Origin: Chamaecrista fasciculata
Lineage: Eukaryota > Streptophyta > Magnoliopsida > Fabales > Fabaceae
Direction of reading: 5' to 3'
DNA length: 64,000 nt
NCBI GenBank assembly: GCA_003254925.1
Contig: QANZ01030773.1
Span: 19,979 to 83,978, forward strand
Made by a program: the position numbers and the translations under genes. This document shows positions 36,301 to 56,539 of the stretch, one piece after another (position 1 is the stretch's first letter; each line of letters begins with the position of its first letter). The notes beneath the pieces were generated by a model. The model was given only the letters and a program-made list of their open reading frames with translations. It had not been told where the DNA came from and ran no database searches.

Positions 36301-36874
36301 TGACGTGGCCATAACGGGCCACGTCAGCGCATAACGGGACACATCAGCGTCCGTTATGGCCACGTCAGCATTTTTGTAACGCCAATATGACGGAGGGACC
36401 AATTAGTGCAGCGTTTGCAAAATTCGGGGACCGGCTAGTACAATGGATAAAATTCAGGGACCTATCTGTCAGCGAGTGCATAAATCAAGGACCGAAAAGT
36501 TATTTTACTCAAAAACGAAGTTAAAAGTCTTTCCAATGAACAGAAGACAACAAAACTGCTATATATAAATATATATAAATATATGTATATGTATATATAT
36601 ATTATTATGTCCCTACAAAATAATTCCTTTAATTCCTTCTTCATTCACTTTTTTTTTCTCATCTCTTTTCCATCATTTTCTCCACTGCCAATCACTCCTC
36701 ATTTGACATTTTCCCCTCCACTCTTGTACAGTTTATCAGTTTCAATTTCACAACCCCATTCCACGTTGGATTGACAATGATGTTTCAATACACTACTTCA
36801 ACAAATATTCGCTCTTTTTTTTATAGGTACATGATATTAAATTAGACTAATACGGATAAAATTAAGTAATGCTT

Positions 36875-37066
36875 GTCAATAAGGTTAACCCAGTTGATAA
36901 GAAGTCAACGTAACCTATAAGGTTATGATGAGTTCGAATCTTACTATCGATGTGAGGGCCTTGCTGATAGGCGATCTGTAAGTAACTTACAGAGTCTGGA
37001 GGTATGCCTTGACCTTGATGGACCCTGGGTCCAACTTACCTAAACTTTATCTATACAAAAAAAAAT
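36875..37066 (+). mobile_element. tRNA-derived SINE with TAATGCTT duplication
   Basis: About 190 bp: a head with a box A-like AACCCAGTTGATAAG and a box B-like GAGTTCGAATC, an unrelated body (GGCCTTGCTGATAGGCGATC, CTTGACCTTGATGGACC) and a short poly(A) tail at the right. TAATGCTT occurs on both sides (36867-36874 and 37067-37074). This is the standard layout of a plant SINE. The spacing does not fold into a functional tRNA. Confidence 0.75.
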
Positions 37067-37168
37067 TAATGCTTAATATTTTTGAATGAATGTATATATC
37101 TTTTGCCATCGTCTTATTCATGAGATGTTTAAATACAAAAAAAACAGAATTTAAATATATAAATATAA

Positions 37169-37689
37169 GGTCAAATGTTTAAATTGGTCCTAAATGTATG
37201 TCCTTAAGTTCATTTTGGTCCTAAATATTTCAAAATATTCAAATTGGTCCTAAATGTTACCATTTAGTATTATTTTGGCCTTAAACTACTGGAATGTGCA
37301 TGGTCATATTATTTCTCTTGTTTCAAGTTTGAATGTAACAAGTCCAAAGCTATGTGTTGCTTTTGACGAGTACTTTCTCTATTCAGTTGGGGTCGTCAGC
37401 AAACGAGGTCAAATTAGGCTTCGAAAGTGGACGGCTTGTTTCATGGTCAAATAAACAAAATTGGTCATATCTATCTTATGTTAAGTCCAAATCCGGCAAA
37501 TTCAGAGCTACAAATTACTTTTAACAAAAAAATTTTTCTTAGTTAAGAACATTAGTTAATGAGATCAAATCTATCGGACACTCAAAGTGAGTAATTGAGA
37601 CTAAAATGTAAAAAAAAAAAAAATTATGAAAAAATTAGTCCAAAATTAAATTCACCTTATAGTGCGAGGACTAAAATGAGATTTTGACC
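37169..37689. repeat. Foldback-type repeat, 'GGTCAAAT...' family
   Basis: Left GGTCAAATGTTTAAATTGG and right AAAATGAGATTTTGACC are inverted. The interior 'GTCAGCAAACGAGGTCAAATTAGG' and 'GCTTGTTTCATGGTCAAAT' match 12760-13631 and 31880-33568. Confidence 0.6.
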
Positions 37690-38259
37690 TAGATAAATAA
37701 ATATGCTAAAGTTATATACTAAAATATAATGTTTGAATTTGGTATTTGACATTGTATACTTCATTATTAATTAGTCAATATATCGTAACAGGTTACAAAT
37801 TAATGTCATTCATTTTATATTGCAGAATTAGAACTCATTAGAGGCACGTTGAAAACTGAGATCGAATGACAAAGAATAACATCAATAACAAAAACACACA
37901 CATCAAAATTCGAAGTGTAACATCAACTATACATACATATACATCATTAGTGCGTGTATAACATTGACGTTTCGATGTGAAGTTCATAGAGAATATATAT
38001 AATTTTCTTCCAAATGCGTGATCATGTAGTATATAGATGCCTGTGTCACTTATAAGAGAGGCTCAAATCGATCAATTAATGTCTATTCCAGTGATTACGA
38101 CTTGAAAAAGAAGATGAGATAGAGAGCAAGAAGATAGGATATGATGATAGAAAGTGATACATCGAAGAAGATGGAAAAAAAAAAGGATATATCTAGCTAC
38201 ATATATATAGCTAGGTACCATTAATTAATTGATTAGAACCTCTCATATTAATGTTATAT

Positions 38260-38500
38260 GGGTAATGGTAACAAGTGTTTTTAGGGCATTTGTTAAGGTT
38301 CATTAATTACACTTTGAAAATAGAATTTCTATTTTGAAAATACAAATTTACCTCATAATTTTAAAGAAACAATAACTCTTGATCCCTTTCAAAATAGAAA
38401 TTTTGAGGTAAATTTACATTTTCAAAATAAAAATTTCATTTTCAAGAGTGCAATTAATGCACCTTAACAAGTGTCATAAAGGCACTTGATAGCATTATCC
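38260..38500. mobile_element. MITE with GGRTAATGSTA ends and 9-bp duplication
   Basis: Left GGGTAATGGTAACAAGTG and right CACTTGATAGCATTATCC are inverted, and pairing continues inward (TTGTTAAGGTNCATTAATT; AAATTTACCTCA). Flanks ATGTTATAT (38251-38259) and ATATTATAT (38501-38509) match at 8 of 9. Palindromic over nearly its full 241 bp; no ORF. Sequence between 37700 and 38250 is AT-rich and empty of genes. Confidence 0.75.
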
Positions 38501-38642
38501 ATATTATATATATAGTTGGGCATCCCAAATTTTCTCCTCTCTTCTTGCACGTTTATTGAATGAAAACTAGTTTAAAATTAAAAAGAAAGAAAATAAGAAA
38601 GAGGAGAGACAAAGACTCATAATTTGCATTGCCCCCAACAAT

Positions 38643-38676
<34 letters not shown>

Positions 38677-38677
38677 T

Positions 38678-39185
38678 TAAAATCTTATTTTAGTTCTCAA
38701 ATTATAGGGTATGTTTCATATTTTTTCTGTTTTGATTGTTAGACTTTTATATTTATTCTGTTTTGGTCCTCAAAATATGATTTCATCAAATTTTTGCTGT
38801 TATTTATAACTTAAACGGTTGAGATTGATTATTTCTCTTTCATATGCGTCTTAATAAATGAGTTGATAAAGAGATAAAGAAAAAATTTATTTTTACTCAT
38901 AAATTTGAGATAAAAATAATCACAAATTTATGTCCAATTTATGATTAAGAATAAAAAATTTCTTTCTCTTTTTGTTAGCTCACTTATTATGATACATATA
39001 AGAGAGAAATGATTTATCTTGACTGTTCAAATTATAAATATATAGTGACAAAAACCATATAAAATTACATTTTAGATATTACAACAGATCAAATATAAAA
39101 GTTTAGGGAAATAGATCAAATATAAAAGTTTAGGGACCAAAATAAGAAAACTGTCATATGACCAAAATGAAATTTATCTCTTATA
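38678..39185. repeat. Foldback-type repeat, family with 'AGAGAGAAATGATTTATC' core
   Basis: Left 'AAATCTTATTTTAGTTCTCAAA' and right 'TATGACCAAAATGAAATTTATC' are loosely inverted. The interior has paired 'GACTATTTCTCTCATATG' / 'CATATAAGAGAGAAATGATTTATC' segments. Related copies at about 56540-57000 and 59510-60165. Non-coding. Confidence 0.5.
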
Positions 39186-40421
39186 TATATCTCTTTCTGA
39201 ATAATCATGCAACACCACTAGTAATTAAAGTCTAATCAAAGTACTCTCATTGGGTTGTCAATACACAATTTGGCACGACACAAAGTGACGCTCTCTGCTT
39301 CACTCATTTTTCATTTCCACATTTTGAAATAGATATATATATAGATAGATTAATAATGAGATAGACGTCGTGTCAGATAATTCAACTTCACTGGTTAGTT
39401 TAGCTAGCTAGGGCCCTCTTTGAGCTAAATTCAACGACGTCAAAATGGTCATTTTTGTTTGGAGAACATTGATTATTCAAGGATAGATGGATATGACTAA
39501 TATTTATAGATAGATTATAATGGAGGTGAACAAAGATTTGGAAATGATCACGACAAGCACTTATAGGTCCTTTCCATGTGGAATTACAGTGCATATTCAT
39601 CTTAAATTCTCTGGATTTGACATATATTCCAGCATCTAATAAAGTATATATATATATATAACATCATAAGACATTATTACAGTGGGAATTTCTTGAAGTG
39701 TAAAAACGACCTTGGATGCATGCTAGATACTTCTAATTGAGCACTGTTTACAAATTCACAATCACACTTTGCTTTGAGGTAACAGGTTGCTGCATATAGT
39801 GCATACATTATCTGATAAAATACCTTGAGGAATGGTGATCACTTAGATTCCTTGAGAAAAAACATTTTTAAAATTTCTCTAATTATGTTCTGTAAACCAA
39901 ATTAAAGAAATTATAAATTATAATATAAGATGAACGAAAAGACAATCACATCAGATCAGAACGTTATATATATATTCAGCTTATTAAATTACAGGCATTT
40001 TACTTACATCTATGATACAACTTGGTTTATTGCATAGTTGTATTATGCAGTAAGTGAGGTGACATAATCTCCATTCTTTGATTGATTCATGAAACTACTT
40101 TTTTATTATTTCTCATAATTAAATAATTTGAAAATAATAGAAATTATACCATCTAACTTATTACATGATACTATAAGTTAATTGACCCTTATAATAAATT
40201 GCAAAATCATCAAGATTCAAGGACTACAGGGTTGGGCATAAATGTAATTAAGATCAAGAAGATATTTTTCCATCACAGAGCGAGACAGTCGATGGGCCTC
40301 CATTTTTCTATTGAGTGCTGAAAAGCCCATTGTTTAAGGCCTATATGCATTAACGCATGTAGGCCTAACCGGGTCCAATTTATTCTATTCTCTTACAATC
40401 AATTTTCACTTTTTAGAAAAT
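39186..40421. other. Gene-free AT-rich stretch
   Basis: No supported exon, RNA gene or transposon terminus; short TA runs near 39645-39660 and 39967-39975. Confidence 0.5.
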
Positions 40422-40797
40422 GGCCAAGGTCGTAGTTTGGTCCTTCATGTTTGCTCAAAGTTCTGTTTTGGTCTCTCAAGTTTTTTTCATTCTGTTTTGT
40501 TCCCTCATATTTGCTCAAAGTTTCGTTTTGGTCCCTCAATTTTTTTGATCCATTTTGGTCTCTCATATTTGTTCAAAGTTCCGTTTTGGTCCCTCAAGTT
40601 CCCAAAAAGTTTCACCATTAGTCCCGGACTCTTTTCTATCCACTTTTTCCATTAAAGTTAGTTTTTTTTTCTTTTTTTAACGAAAAAAGTGAATGGAAAA
40701 GAGTCAAGGACTACCGGTGGAATTTTTTAAAAATTTGAGGAACCAAAACAGGACTTTGAACAAATATGAGAAACCAAAATAGAACTTTAATTTGGCC
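40422..40797. mobile_element. Foldback MITE, sister of 29772-30239
   Basis: The arms are tandem 'TTTTGGTCCCTCAAGTTTTT' / 'AGGAACCAAAACAGGACTTTGA' units in inverted order, with GGCCAAGGTCGTAGTTTGG at the left and AACTTTAATTTGGCC at the right. The hairpin centre is at about 40650-40680. Flanking 9-mers are similar but not identical (TTTAGAAAAT versus TTAAAAATA). Confidence 0.68.
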
Positions 40798-40824
40798 TTA
40801 AAAATAAAGTATAAGCTAACACTA

Positions 40825-41250
40825 AGGGTGCGTTTGGATGGGGAGGTTAAGTTAAAGGAGGATAAAGGAATGGGGGAGGTAATAAAGGAGAGGTAAAGAA
40901 TTTGTGTTATAAAGGAGGTTTTTAATAAATGTTGTTTGGGAAAATGAGAGATAAAGGAGGAATTATGATGTGAAATTATTTTAAAGGGTATGTAATAATT
41001 GTGGTGGGTTGAAATAATTGTATTGGTATTTTAAATTTGTATAGGGATAAAAATGGTAAAAATAAAGGAGGATAAAGGAGTGGTTATTTTTTTTGGGTTT
41101 TGGTATTAAAAAAGTAGTATGAGTAATGATTGCCTCGAAATTTGTGCTAAAGGAAGAAGTTAATAAAGGAGATTTTTGGAGTGGTAAGATAAAGGAGGAT
41201 GAAAGTGTGAATGTGGGACCAAAATGTAATTTTTGAGTAGTGAATTGTAA
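40825..41250. repeat. Repeat rich in 'ATAAAGGAGG', possible hAT/Harbinger-type MITE
   Basis: It opens GGGTGCGTTTGGATGGGGAG, and 'GATAAAGGAG' recurs many times to about 41200. The 'GCGTTTGGAT' opening is frequent at the ends of plant hAT or PIF/Harbinger MITEs (compare CCCTGTTTGGATATC at about 16624). No clear right terminus. Confidence 0.35.
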
Positions 41251-41476
41251 AATTTTGGGGACTAGACTATATATTTTTCCTGTTTACCGTCTTTTAATTT
41301 TATTTTAAAATTTTGATACTAAAAAAAATATTACCCATGTATATAATATAGGAGGGACCAAAATGTATATTTTCTAGGGTATGAATTATGTATTTTTCAA
41401 AATTTTCTTCTTCAGTAGTTGCAGAACCAAAAATATTAGCCATATACTGAATGATGGACCAATATGTATCTTTTTT

Positions 41477-42832
41477 GGGTAAATTACACGGTGGTACCCT
41501 GTGGTTTGACCCTATTTCAATTTGGTACCCTGTGGTTTGAAACCTGACACTTTGGTACCCTTTGGAGCTATTTTGTAATTTTAACCATAACAAATTTACA
41601 AAAATTACCAATTGACCCAAAATTTTTTCAAAAAAGTACAAATAGGTCCCTGGATACATATTATTTAGGGACTAAAATGAGAACTTTAAAGTTTTGGATA
41701 CATATACAAATAGGTCCCTCAAAAATTACCAATTGACCCTGTGGTTTGAATTTTGTTTTTATATTTTTACACTACAAAAAATATTACTTATATATATACT
41801 GGAAGAAGAACCAAATTGTAAAGTTTTGGGGAATGAATTATATATTTTTTCCCATTACTGTTTTTTAAATATGTTCATAAATTTTTACATCACAAAAAAT
41901 ATTATTCATATATATACTGCAAGAGGGACCAAAATTTATATTTTTTGGGTCTTGATTATATATTTTATTTCATGAATTAAAATCTAAATAACATTGACTT
42001 AATTATTTTATTTTAAATTTTGACTCTAAAAAACATTATTAAAATAATTGAAAAAAATAGAGGAAGGGATACCAACATATCAAAAATTATATATTTTGAT
42101 GACTCAAGTATTGACTTATTGAGTTGGTGCAAAATAAAAAAAAACTATACCAAATTTTAATTTATTAACAACTACAACCTGAAGTGACTACTAACCTCGA
42201 ACTCTTCGCCACTTCTCTCTCTTTTGCTTTCTCACCAACAACCAAAGGAGATTCAGAAAGCTACGTTGACAATGACCAGGGACTGAATTGCTGACTTTCA
42301 TATCTTTAAAGAACCAAATTATATGTTTACTCAAATAAAAAATGTTATAAAATATAAGTTTCTTGTCCTATGGTTTCAAACTTTCAATGCCATGCAGTTA
42401 ACAATTGTGTTTACGTTATTTTCACAGCGGTTTTGCGCGTGCATGGATAAAATATAATTTTGGTACACATGTTAGCATGATCATGAGAGATCTAATATGA
42501 AATATATAGTCAATGTTTTGATTGAAGACGAAGAAGCTGTCATACAAGATTGTCTTCGACACCACTCTAAATTTGGTACTGACATAAAATAAAATATCCA
42601 TATATCTCTCAAGCGTTTCTAGATTCTTTTTTTCTTTTATAATAAATATGCAATAAGGTGCCATAGAACTTCAATATATATCTTTACGTTCCCGTTGTAT
42701 CTAAAATATAAATTATTTAAAAATAATTTGTTAAAAGATAATATCACAAGGTACTAAAGTGTCACTTTTTAAATCACCGAGTAATAAAGTGAAATATGAC
42801 CAAACCATAGAGTACTAAAGTGTAATTTACCC
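41477..42832. repeat. Larger element with GGGTAAATTACAC ends
   Basis: GGGTAAATTACACGGTGGTA at the left and TACTAAAGTGTAATTTACCC at the right are inverted, as in the 369-bp copy at 7411-7779. The interior is AT-rich with three tandem-like blocks ('TTTTTACATCACAAAAAATATTA...TATATACTG' at about 41765 and 41885). T-rich flanks prevent scoring a target duplication. No protein recognised. Confidence 0.5.
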
Positions 42833-43142
42833 TTTTTTTGTGAAGTTTTAAATATTAATGAAAATCAAAAGTAACTTGGGGTGAGAGAACGTGAGCTAGA
42901 GGAAAGTGGGTGATTTCTTTTTCTTTTTTAATTTTTTAATTCAATAATTTTGACCAACCATAAAGGGGTGGAGCCATATAATATAGTATATATATATATT
43001 TGTTTTTGGCCTGAAGAACTTCAATATATATATATATATATATATATATGTATCACAACTTAAGATAACAGCTATAGCTAGAATCGGCCTTCAGTTCATT
43101 TTTCAAAAGTGACTTTAACTTGTATCTGTGAGGAAGGCCAAA

Positions 43143-46100
43143 ATGATGAGTGTTTCTCATATCTCATTGTTTTCATTGCCAGCACTTCTCTCAGTTATTA
43201 TCATCACATTGTGCACAACTCCTGAGCTTGCAGTTGCAGGCATTACTAGGCACTACCATTTTGATGTGTGTATTTTATTAATTTTTTCTTTCTTTTTATC
43301 ATACAGAGCTATATATATATATATATATATTCAAAAGTACTTTTAGTATCTCAAAATATAGAGTCAATTTCAGTTATACCCTTAAAGTTTTTTTGATTAA
43401 TTGTATCCCCAATTTTTTACATTTAAATCAATTATACTGTCAAATTAGAAGTACAATTGACAAAAAAAAATATTAAAGGTACAATTGATCTAAAAAAAAC
43501 TTTACAATATAACCGAAACTCATCATATACTTTACCTATATATATATATATATGCATGTTCCGCACCTTTAATGAATATAATTGCTAATACATATTATTG
43601 ATATGGTTTTGTTTTGGTATATATATATATATATATAGATAAAGCTGCAGAATGTAACACGTTTATGCCACACCAAGAGCATAGTGACAGTGAATGGCCA
43701 AATCCCTGGGCCTCGTATTTCGCTAGGGAAGGCGATCGCCTTCTCATCAAAGTTGTTAATCATGTCAACAACAACATCACCATTCATTGGTATGATTTTT
43801 CTAACAAGTTAAGGTGCATAGCGTATTAAAAATTAAACAAAGGTCAAATCGTGGGTTTCTTTTATTTAATTTATTTGTTTGGGTAAATTACCCTTTAGTA
43901 CTCTGAAGTATGGATTGATTCCACTTGATACCCTGCTTTTTTAAAAGTGACATTTTGGTATCCTGTTTTATTCGCCGTTAGAACTTTAGCACTCAACTTT
44001 TTTTTCTTCGTTACCCTCTTGTAGGAAAAAAGCACGTCCAGGTCATGTGCATGGTCAAAAACACGAAATTCATCATCCTAAACTTAGATTTCACAATTTA
44101 GCCTCCAATTACGATTCAATATATACTTGAAGGTAGAGGATTTCATGTTTTTTTTTAGGTTGAATCGTGAAAACTGAGTTTAAGAGGGTGAATTTCATGT
44201 TTTTTTACCATACACATAACATGCATCTCGACTAAAAGTAATGAAAAAAGAGTTTTAAGTAACAAAGTGTTAATAACCATTAAAACATAGTACTATAAAT
44301 TATTTTTGAAAGAACAAGGTACTACGAGATAAAAGTACAATTTGGCCCAATTTATTTAAATGTGAATTTGTGATGAGTTTAATTTTGTGTAATTTGAGAC
44401 AGGCATGGTGTGAGGCAGATTCAAACAGGATGGGCTGATGGACCTGCATATGTGACTCAATGTCCCATTCAAAAAGGCCAATCTTATGTCTATAACTACA
44501 CTATCATTGGTCAAAGAGGCACATTGTTTTGGCATGCCCATCTCTCATGGCTAAGAGCTACTGTTTATGGTCCCATCATCATACTTCCTAAGCTTGGACT
44601 TACTTATCCCTTTCCAAAACCTTATAAGGAAGTTCCCATCATATTTGGTAATTAATCAAATTAAAGATTTAGTTTTGAGAAAAATAATCATATTTTAGTC
44701 CTCGACAGATATAGTAACTTAGCTTGCAATTTAGTCCTTTAAGGATCATTATCATTGAATTAGTCATCCCTCAAAGATGACATTCCTTACAAAATGTCAT
44801 TCTCTTGTCTATATTTTATTTATAATTTGACCACGGTTCAATTATATATGTTAATATTAACTTAATATTTTTTTATTTAAATAGAAATTTGAGTATGAAA
44901 ATGATATTATGCTAATTTAATCATTAACATTGAGATAAATTCGGATATAAGAGTAACACTGAAAGGAGTTTAACTATGGGACTAAACTGAAAGTCACCAC
45001 ATCTATTGAGGACTAAAATATAATTTTTCTTAGACCCAAGGCCATCAAAACATAGCATGAAGGGTTATTAATTGCTACAAAACTTGTGGGCTTTACTAGT
45101 AAAACATAGTGGAGCTCCCACAGTGCATGCATGAAGAAGTAATTAACAATCTTTTAAAGACTTCATTCAGAATCTCAAATATGCATGCAGCAATATCATA
45201 TCATTACTTTATGAAATGTTCAAATTTCAGGAGAATGGTGGAATGCAGATCCTGAAGCTGTTATTAGCCAAGCCCTCCAAACAGGAGGAGGCCCAAATGT
45301 CTCTGATGCTTACACCATCAATGGATTTCCTGGTCCTTTCTATAATTGTTCTGCCAAAGGTATCACTTTGAAATTCTCACTAGATCACTATTCTGACTCC
45401 TTTATAAAACTAAAAAGAATAGAAAACCCTCTTCCTAATCCTACATATTGCTTTGCTCCTCATCATGGACTAAACAAAATAGTATTTCAAAAATGATTGA
45501 TTTAGTCCTCAAAAATTCATGACTCATTGCAACTCTGTCCCTCTAAGGACCGAGTTGTATAGTGGTATGGAAGGAGAACTCTGCAATTTTTCGGAGACTA
45601 AATCAAGCATTTCAAAAAAAAAAATCAAGGACTAAAATGATAATGCCCATGTAATCTAGGGACTAAAATGTTAGTATACTCCCTAAATTTATAGAGGGGT
45701 CTCATATACAATAATACTTTGTGAATGTTGGTTTTGCCAGATACATTCAAACTGAAAGTGAAGCCTGGGAAGACTTACCTTCTTAGATTGATCAATGCTG
45801 CACTTAATGAAGAGCTTTTCTTCAGCATTGCAAATCACACAATGACAGTAGTTGAAGTTGATGCTGTTTATGTCAAACCATTTGAGACACAAACTCTTCT
45901 TCTTGCTCCTGGACAAACCACTAACATTATCCTCAAAACCAAATCTCACTTTCCAAAAGCCAAATTCTTCATGTTTGCTTCACCCTATGTCACTGGCTTG
46001 CCACTTTTGACAATTCCACTGTTTCTGCCATTCTAGAATATTCCACCCCTCTTCAATATTCCAAAAGGCTTCTTCCACTCTTTAAGCCTCTTCTCCCATC

Positions 46101-47497
46101 TCTTAATGACACTTCTTTCACCGCGAATTTCGTCAGCAAGCTTCGCAGCTTAGCGACTCCTGAATTCCCGGCAAACGTACCTCATAAAATTGATAAGAGA
46201 TTCTTCTTCACTGTGGGAATTGGTACAACCCCTTGTCCTAAGAACCAAACATGCCAAGGGCCTAATGGGACAATGCTTTCTGCTTCTATCAATAATGTGT
46301 CATTTGTGCTCCCAAATAGTGCATTGCTTCAATCCCATTATTTTGGGCAATCCCATGGGGTTTATAGTACTGATTTCCCAAACACTCCCTTAGAAGAATT
46401 CAACTATACTGGGATGCCACCAAATAACACAATGGTGAGCAATGGAACCAAGTTGGTGGTTCTTGGATTTAACACAAGTGTGGAACTTGTGATGCAAGAC
46501 ACTAGCATTATTGGAGCTGAAAGCCACCCTCTTCACTTGCATGGGTTTAATTTCTTTGTGGTGGGTCAAGGTTTCGGGAATTTCGATCCGTGGGAGTGCC
46601 GTCTGGTGGGTGGGTTGCTATTCGTTTTCGTGCAGATAATCCAGGTTGGTTTATACTTCATGCAAACCACACCACTACATATCATCATTTATTTTAACTT
46701 AGAAAGCATAGACATTTCATTTTGACAAAGTGTCGTCGTGTTGTTAAACACGTGTACAACACATGCTAGACACATGTTGATAAATTTCAGGATTTAAAGT
46801 CATTTTCTCTGACATATATGATATATGTGATGAATAGATATTGTAGTTTTTTTTTCATCAAAATTTATGATCTTTGATTATCTCTTCATTTTTTGTATCT
46901 ACTATTATAATTACAATATATAGAGAGATTAAACAAACATTTTGATTCCTAGATTATATGGACGTTGTCATTTTAATTTTTTAGTGCTTGATTTAGTCAT
47001 TGAAAATTCATGACTCATTACAAATTAGCCCTTCTATATTTGAACCTTACCACTAAACAGCTCAGTCCCTAAAAAGACTAAATTGCAATGAGTCCTAACT
47101 TTTCGTTGTTAGTTTCTTACATATACATATATACACACACATGCACATTTATGTATATATGTTATATTGTGTCATGTAATTTCAAGAATTTGGAATATTA
47201 TTATTCATGTCTATGTCAGAGTTAATATCAGTGCTTTGTAGATTTTAACTAAGATTCAAAGTATAACATTTAAGTTGATGCAGCAATTGTGTAGTTAGAT
47301 TTGGTTCAAGGGATAATAAATTAAAGCATAACTTTATTTGCCTATTGTTTTCTGTTGCTAAATCAGGGGTATGGTTCATGCATTGCCACTTTGAGATCCA
47401 TACAAGCTGGGGTTTGAAGATGGCATGGCTTGTGTTGGATGGAAACCTTCCCAATCAGAAGCTGCTTCCTCCACCACATGATCTTCCCAAGTGTTGA
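43143..47497 (+). pseudogene. LAC: Laccase (multicopper oxidase) gene with two frameshifts and a deletion
   Basis: Laccases are secreted four-copper oxidases that oxidise monolignols and flavonoids in the apoplast. Six exons: 43143-43265, 43639-43789, 44403-44647, 45231-45359, 45741-46644, 47367-47497. Exons of 245 and 129 bp, and the junction splitting the Trp codon of HWHG, follow the usual plant laccase structure. A signal peptide precedes ITRHYHFD. The copper motifs survive: HWHG across exons 2/3, FWHAHLSW in exon 3, HPLHLHG in exon 5, [12 protein letters not shown] in exon 6; the end is DLPKC. Lesions: exon 2 is 151 bp, one short, with the frame breaking at about 43717-43722 before AREGD; a second -1 break at about 45995-46002 after SPYVTG; and at about 46590 roughly 19-20 codons between FDP and VGVPSGGW are lost with a frame change. 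Either a recent pseudogene or, for the single-base breaks, assembly error. It uses the ATG at 43143. Confidence 0.88.
43881..44348. repeat. Foldback repeat in laccase intron 2
   Basis: Left GGGTAAATTACCCTTTAGTA and right GTACTACGAGATAAAAGTACAATTTGGCCC are loosely inverted, and inner blocks TTCGCCGTTAGAACTTTAGC / GTGTTAATAACC also pair. It resembles the 7411-7779 family but is more worn. Confidence 0.5.
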
Positions 47498-48148
47498 TGA
47501 AGGGACTAAACAAGCATGCATTTTAATAACTTGTAGCGAGTCATGAATTTTCGCAAGTCAAAACCAAGCATTTCAATAAAAAAGGGACTAAACCGATAGT
47601 GACCTTATAATTAGGGACCAAAATGTTAGTTTACTCTTTGTTAATCCATAGGAATTGAGTTGAGCAGAGCACAAACTCTGAAGTCTGAACTGAGCCTTTG
47701 TCTTCTTGTCTTCCTTTGTAACAATCAACAAACCATATATTTTACCATGTAAACGGGTTTGTTGTAAACTTATATATATTATAATTTCAATGAGAAATTT
47801 CTTGTGACTTGAGACATGTATGTTTTTTGAGATATCAGTAGAGCACAGAATGGAAATTTATTTTTAGATATAGTTCATTTCAGACATGCTATAGAGAAAG
47901 AAAAGAAAAGAAAGAAAAGACAAGGGAATAAAATTTGACAAAATATTTACAACTCCACTCACGCCATGCCCATTACTGCACTAAATTCCATCCTTCAAGA
48001 ACAAGAGGACTCAACTCTTCATCATCATATGTTTTCTTGACTTAGATTTGTCCTTCATTCTCAATTCTACAAACCCAGAAATTCAGTAGTTATAGAAATT
48101 GTATAACAAAAACCAAACAAGCAGAGAGAGAGAAAAAAAAAACCTTTT
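47498..48148. other. Convergent 3' region between laccase and phototropin
   Basis: About 650 bp between two stop codons facing each other. It contains a worn 'CAAGCATTTCAATAAAAAAGGG...ACCAAAATGTTAGTTTACTC' repeat end at 47510-47635 and AT-rich 3' UTR sequence. No gene. Confidence 0.6.
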
Positions 48149-56346
<8,198 letters not shown>

Positions 56347-56539
56347 CTGCCACAATCAAATCACCAACACATAAGTAAAGTAAGCATCCCATAAATTTCT
56401 TTTTTGGACCAAATAGAAATTTTTTGAAAACTCCTTATCTGGAGAGAATATAATTGAAAAGTTTTATAGGATATACAGATGAATTAAAACACAGACCTGC
56501 CTTCTAGAACGGAAAAAAAAGGTTAAATAATTATTGTGC

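Larger units (their letters stand above)
34453..36510. mobile_element. Pack-MULE-like foldback element carrying two host gene fragments
   Basis: The ends GAGTAAAATAACTTTTCGG and CCGAAAAGTTATTTTACTC are exact complements, and about 220 bp of each arm pair (CGGTCCCCGAATTTTGCAAAC, GGCGTTACAAAAATGCTGACGTGGCC and so on). The end GAGTAAA is shared with 18252-19315 and 20793-21410, which have 10-bp duplications; here the A-rich flanks show no clean duplication. The interior has CCCTAAA-like stretches, then a GC-richer segment with fragments of a pectin methylesterase (plus strand) and an EF-hand gene (minus strand), then 480 N. No transposase visible. Confidence 0.82.

Noticed and set aside
35723-36402. 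Long open frames of about 180-210 codons on both strands
   Set aside because: They run through the 480-N gap, where no stop can be seen; only the short ends are real sequence.
36875-36960. Possible tRNA gene (GTTCGAATC box)
   Set aside because: No cloverleaf can be formed and box spacing and flanks fit a SINE head; a poly(A) end and duplication follow.
43614-43829. Plus-strand 71-codon frame as a separate small gene
   Set aside because: It is laccase exon 2 read in the frame that follows the frameshift, plus intron.
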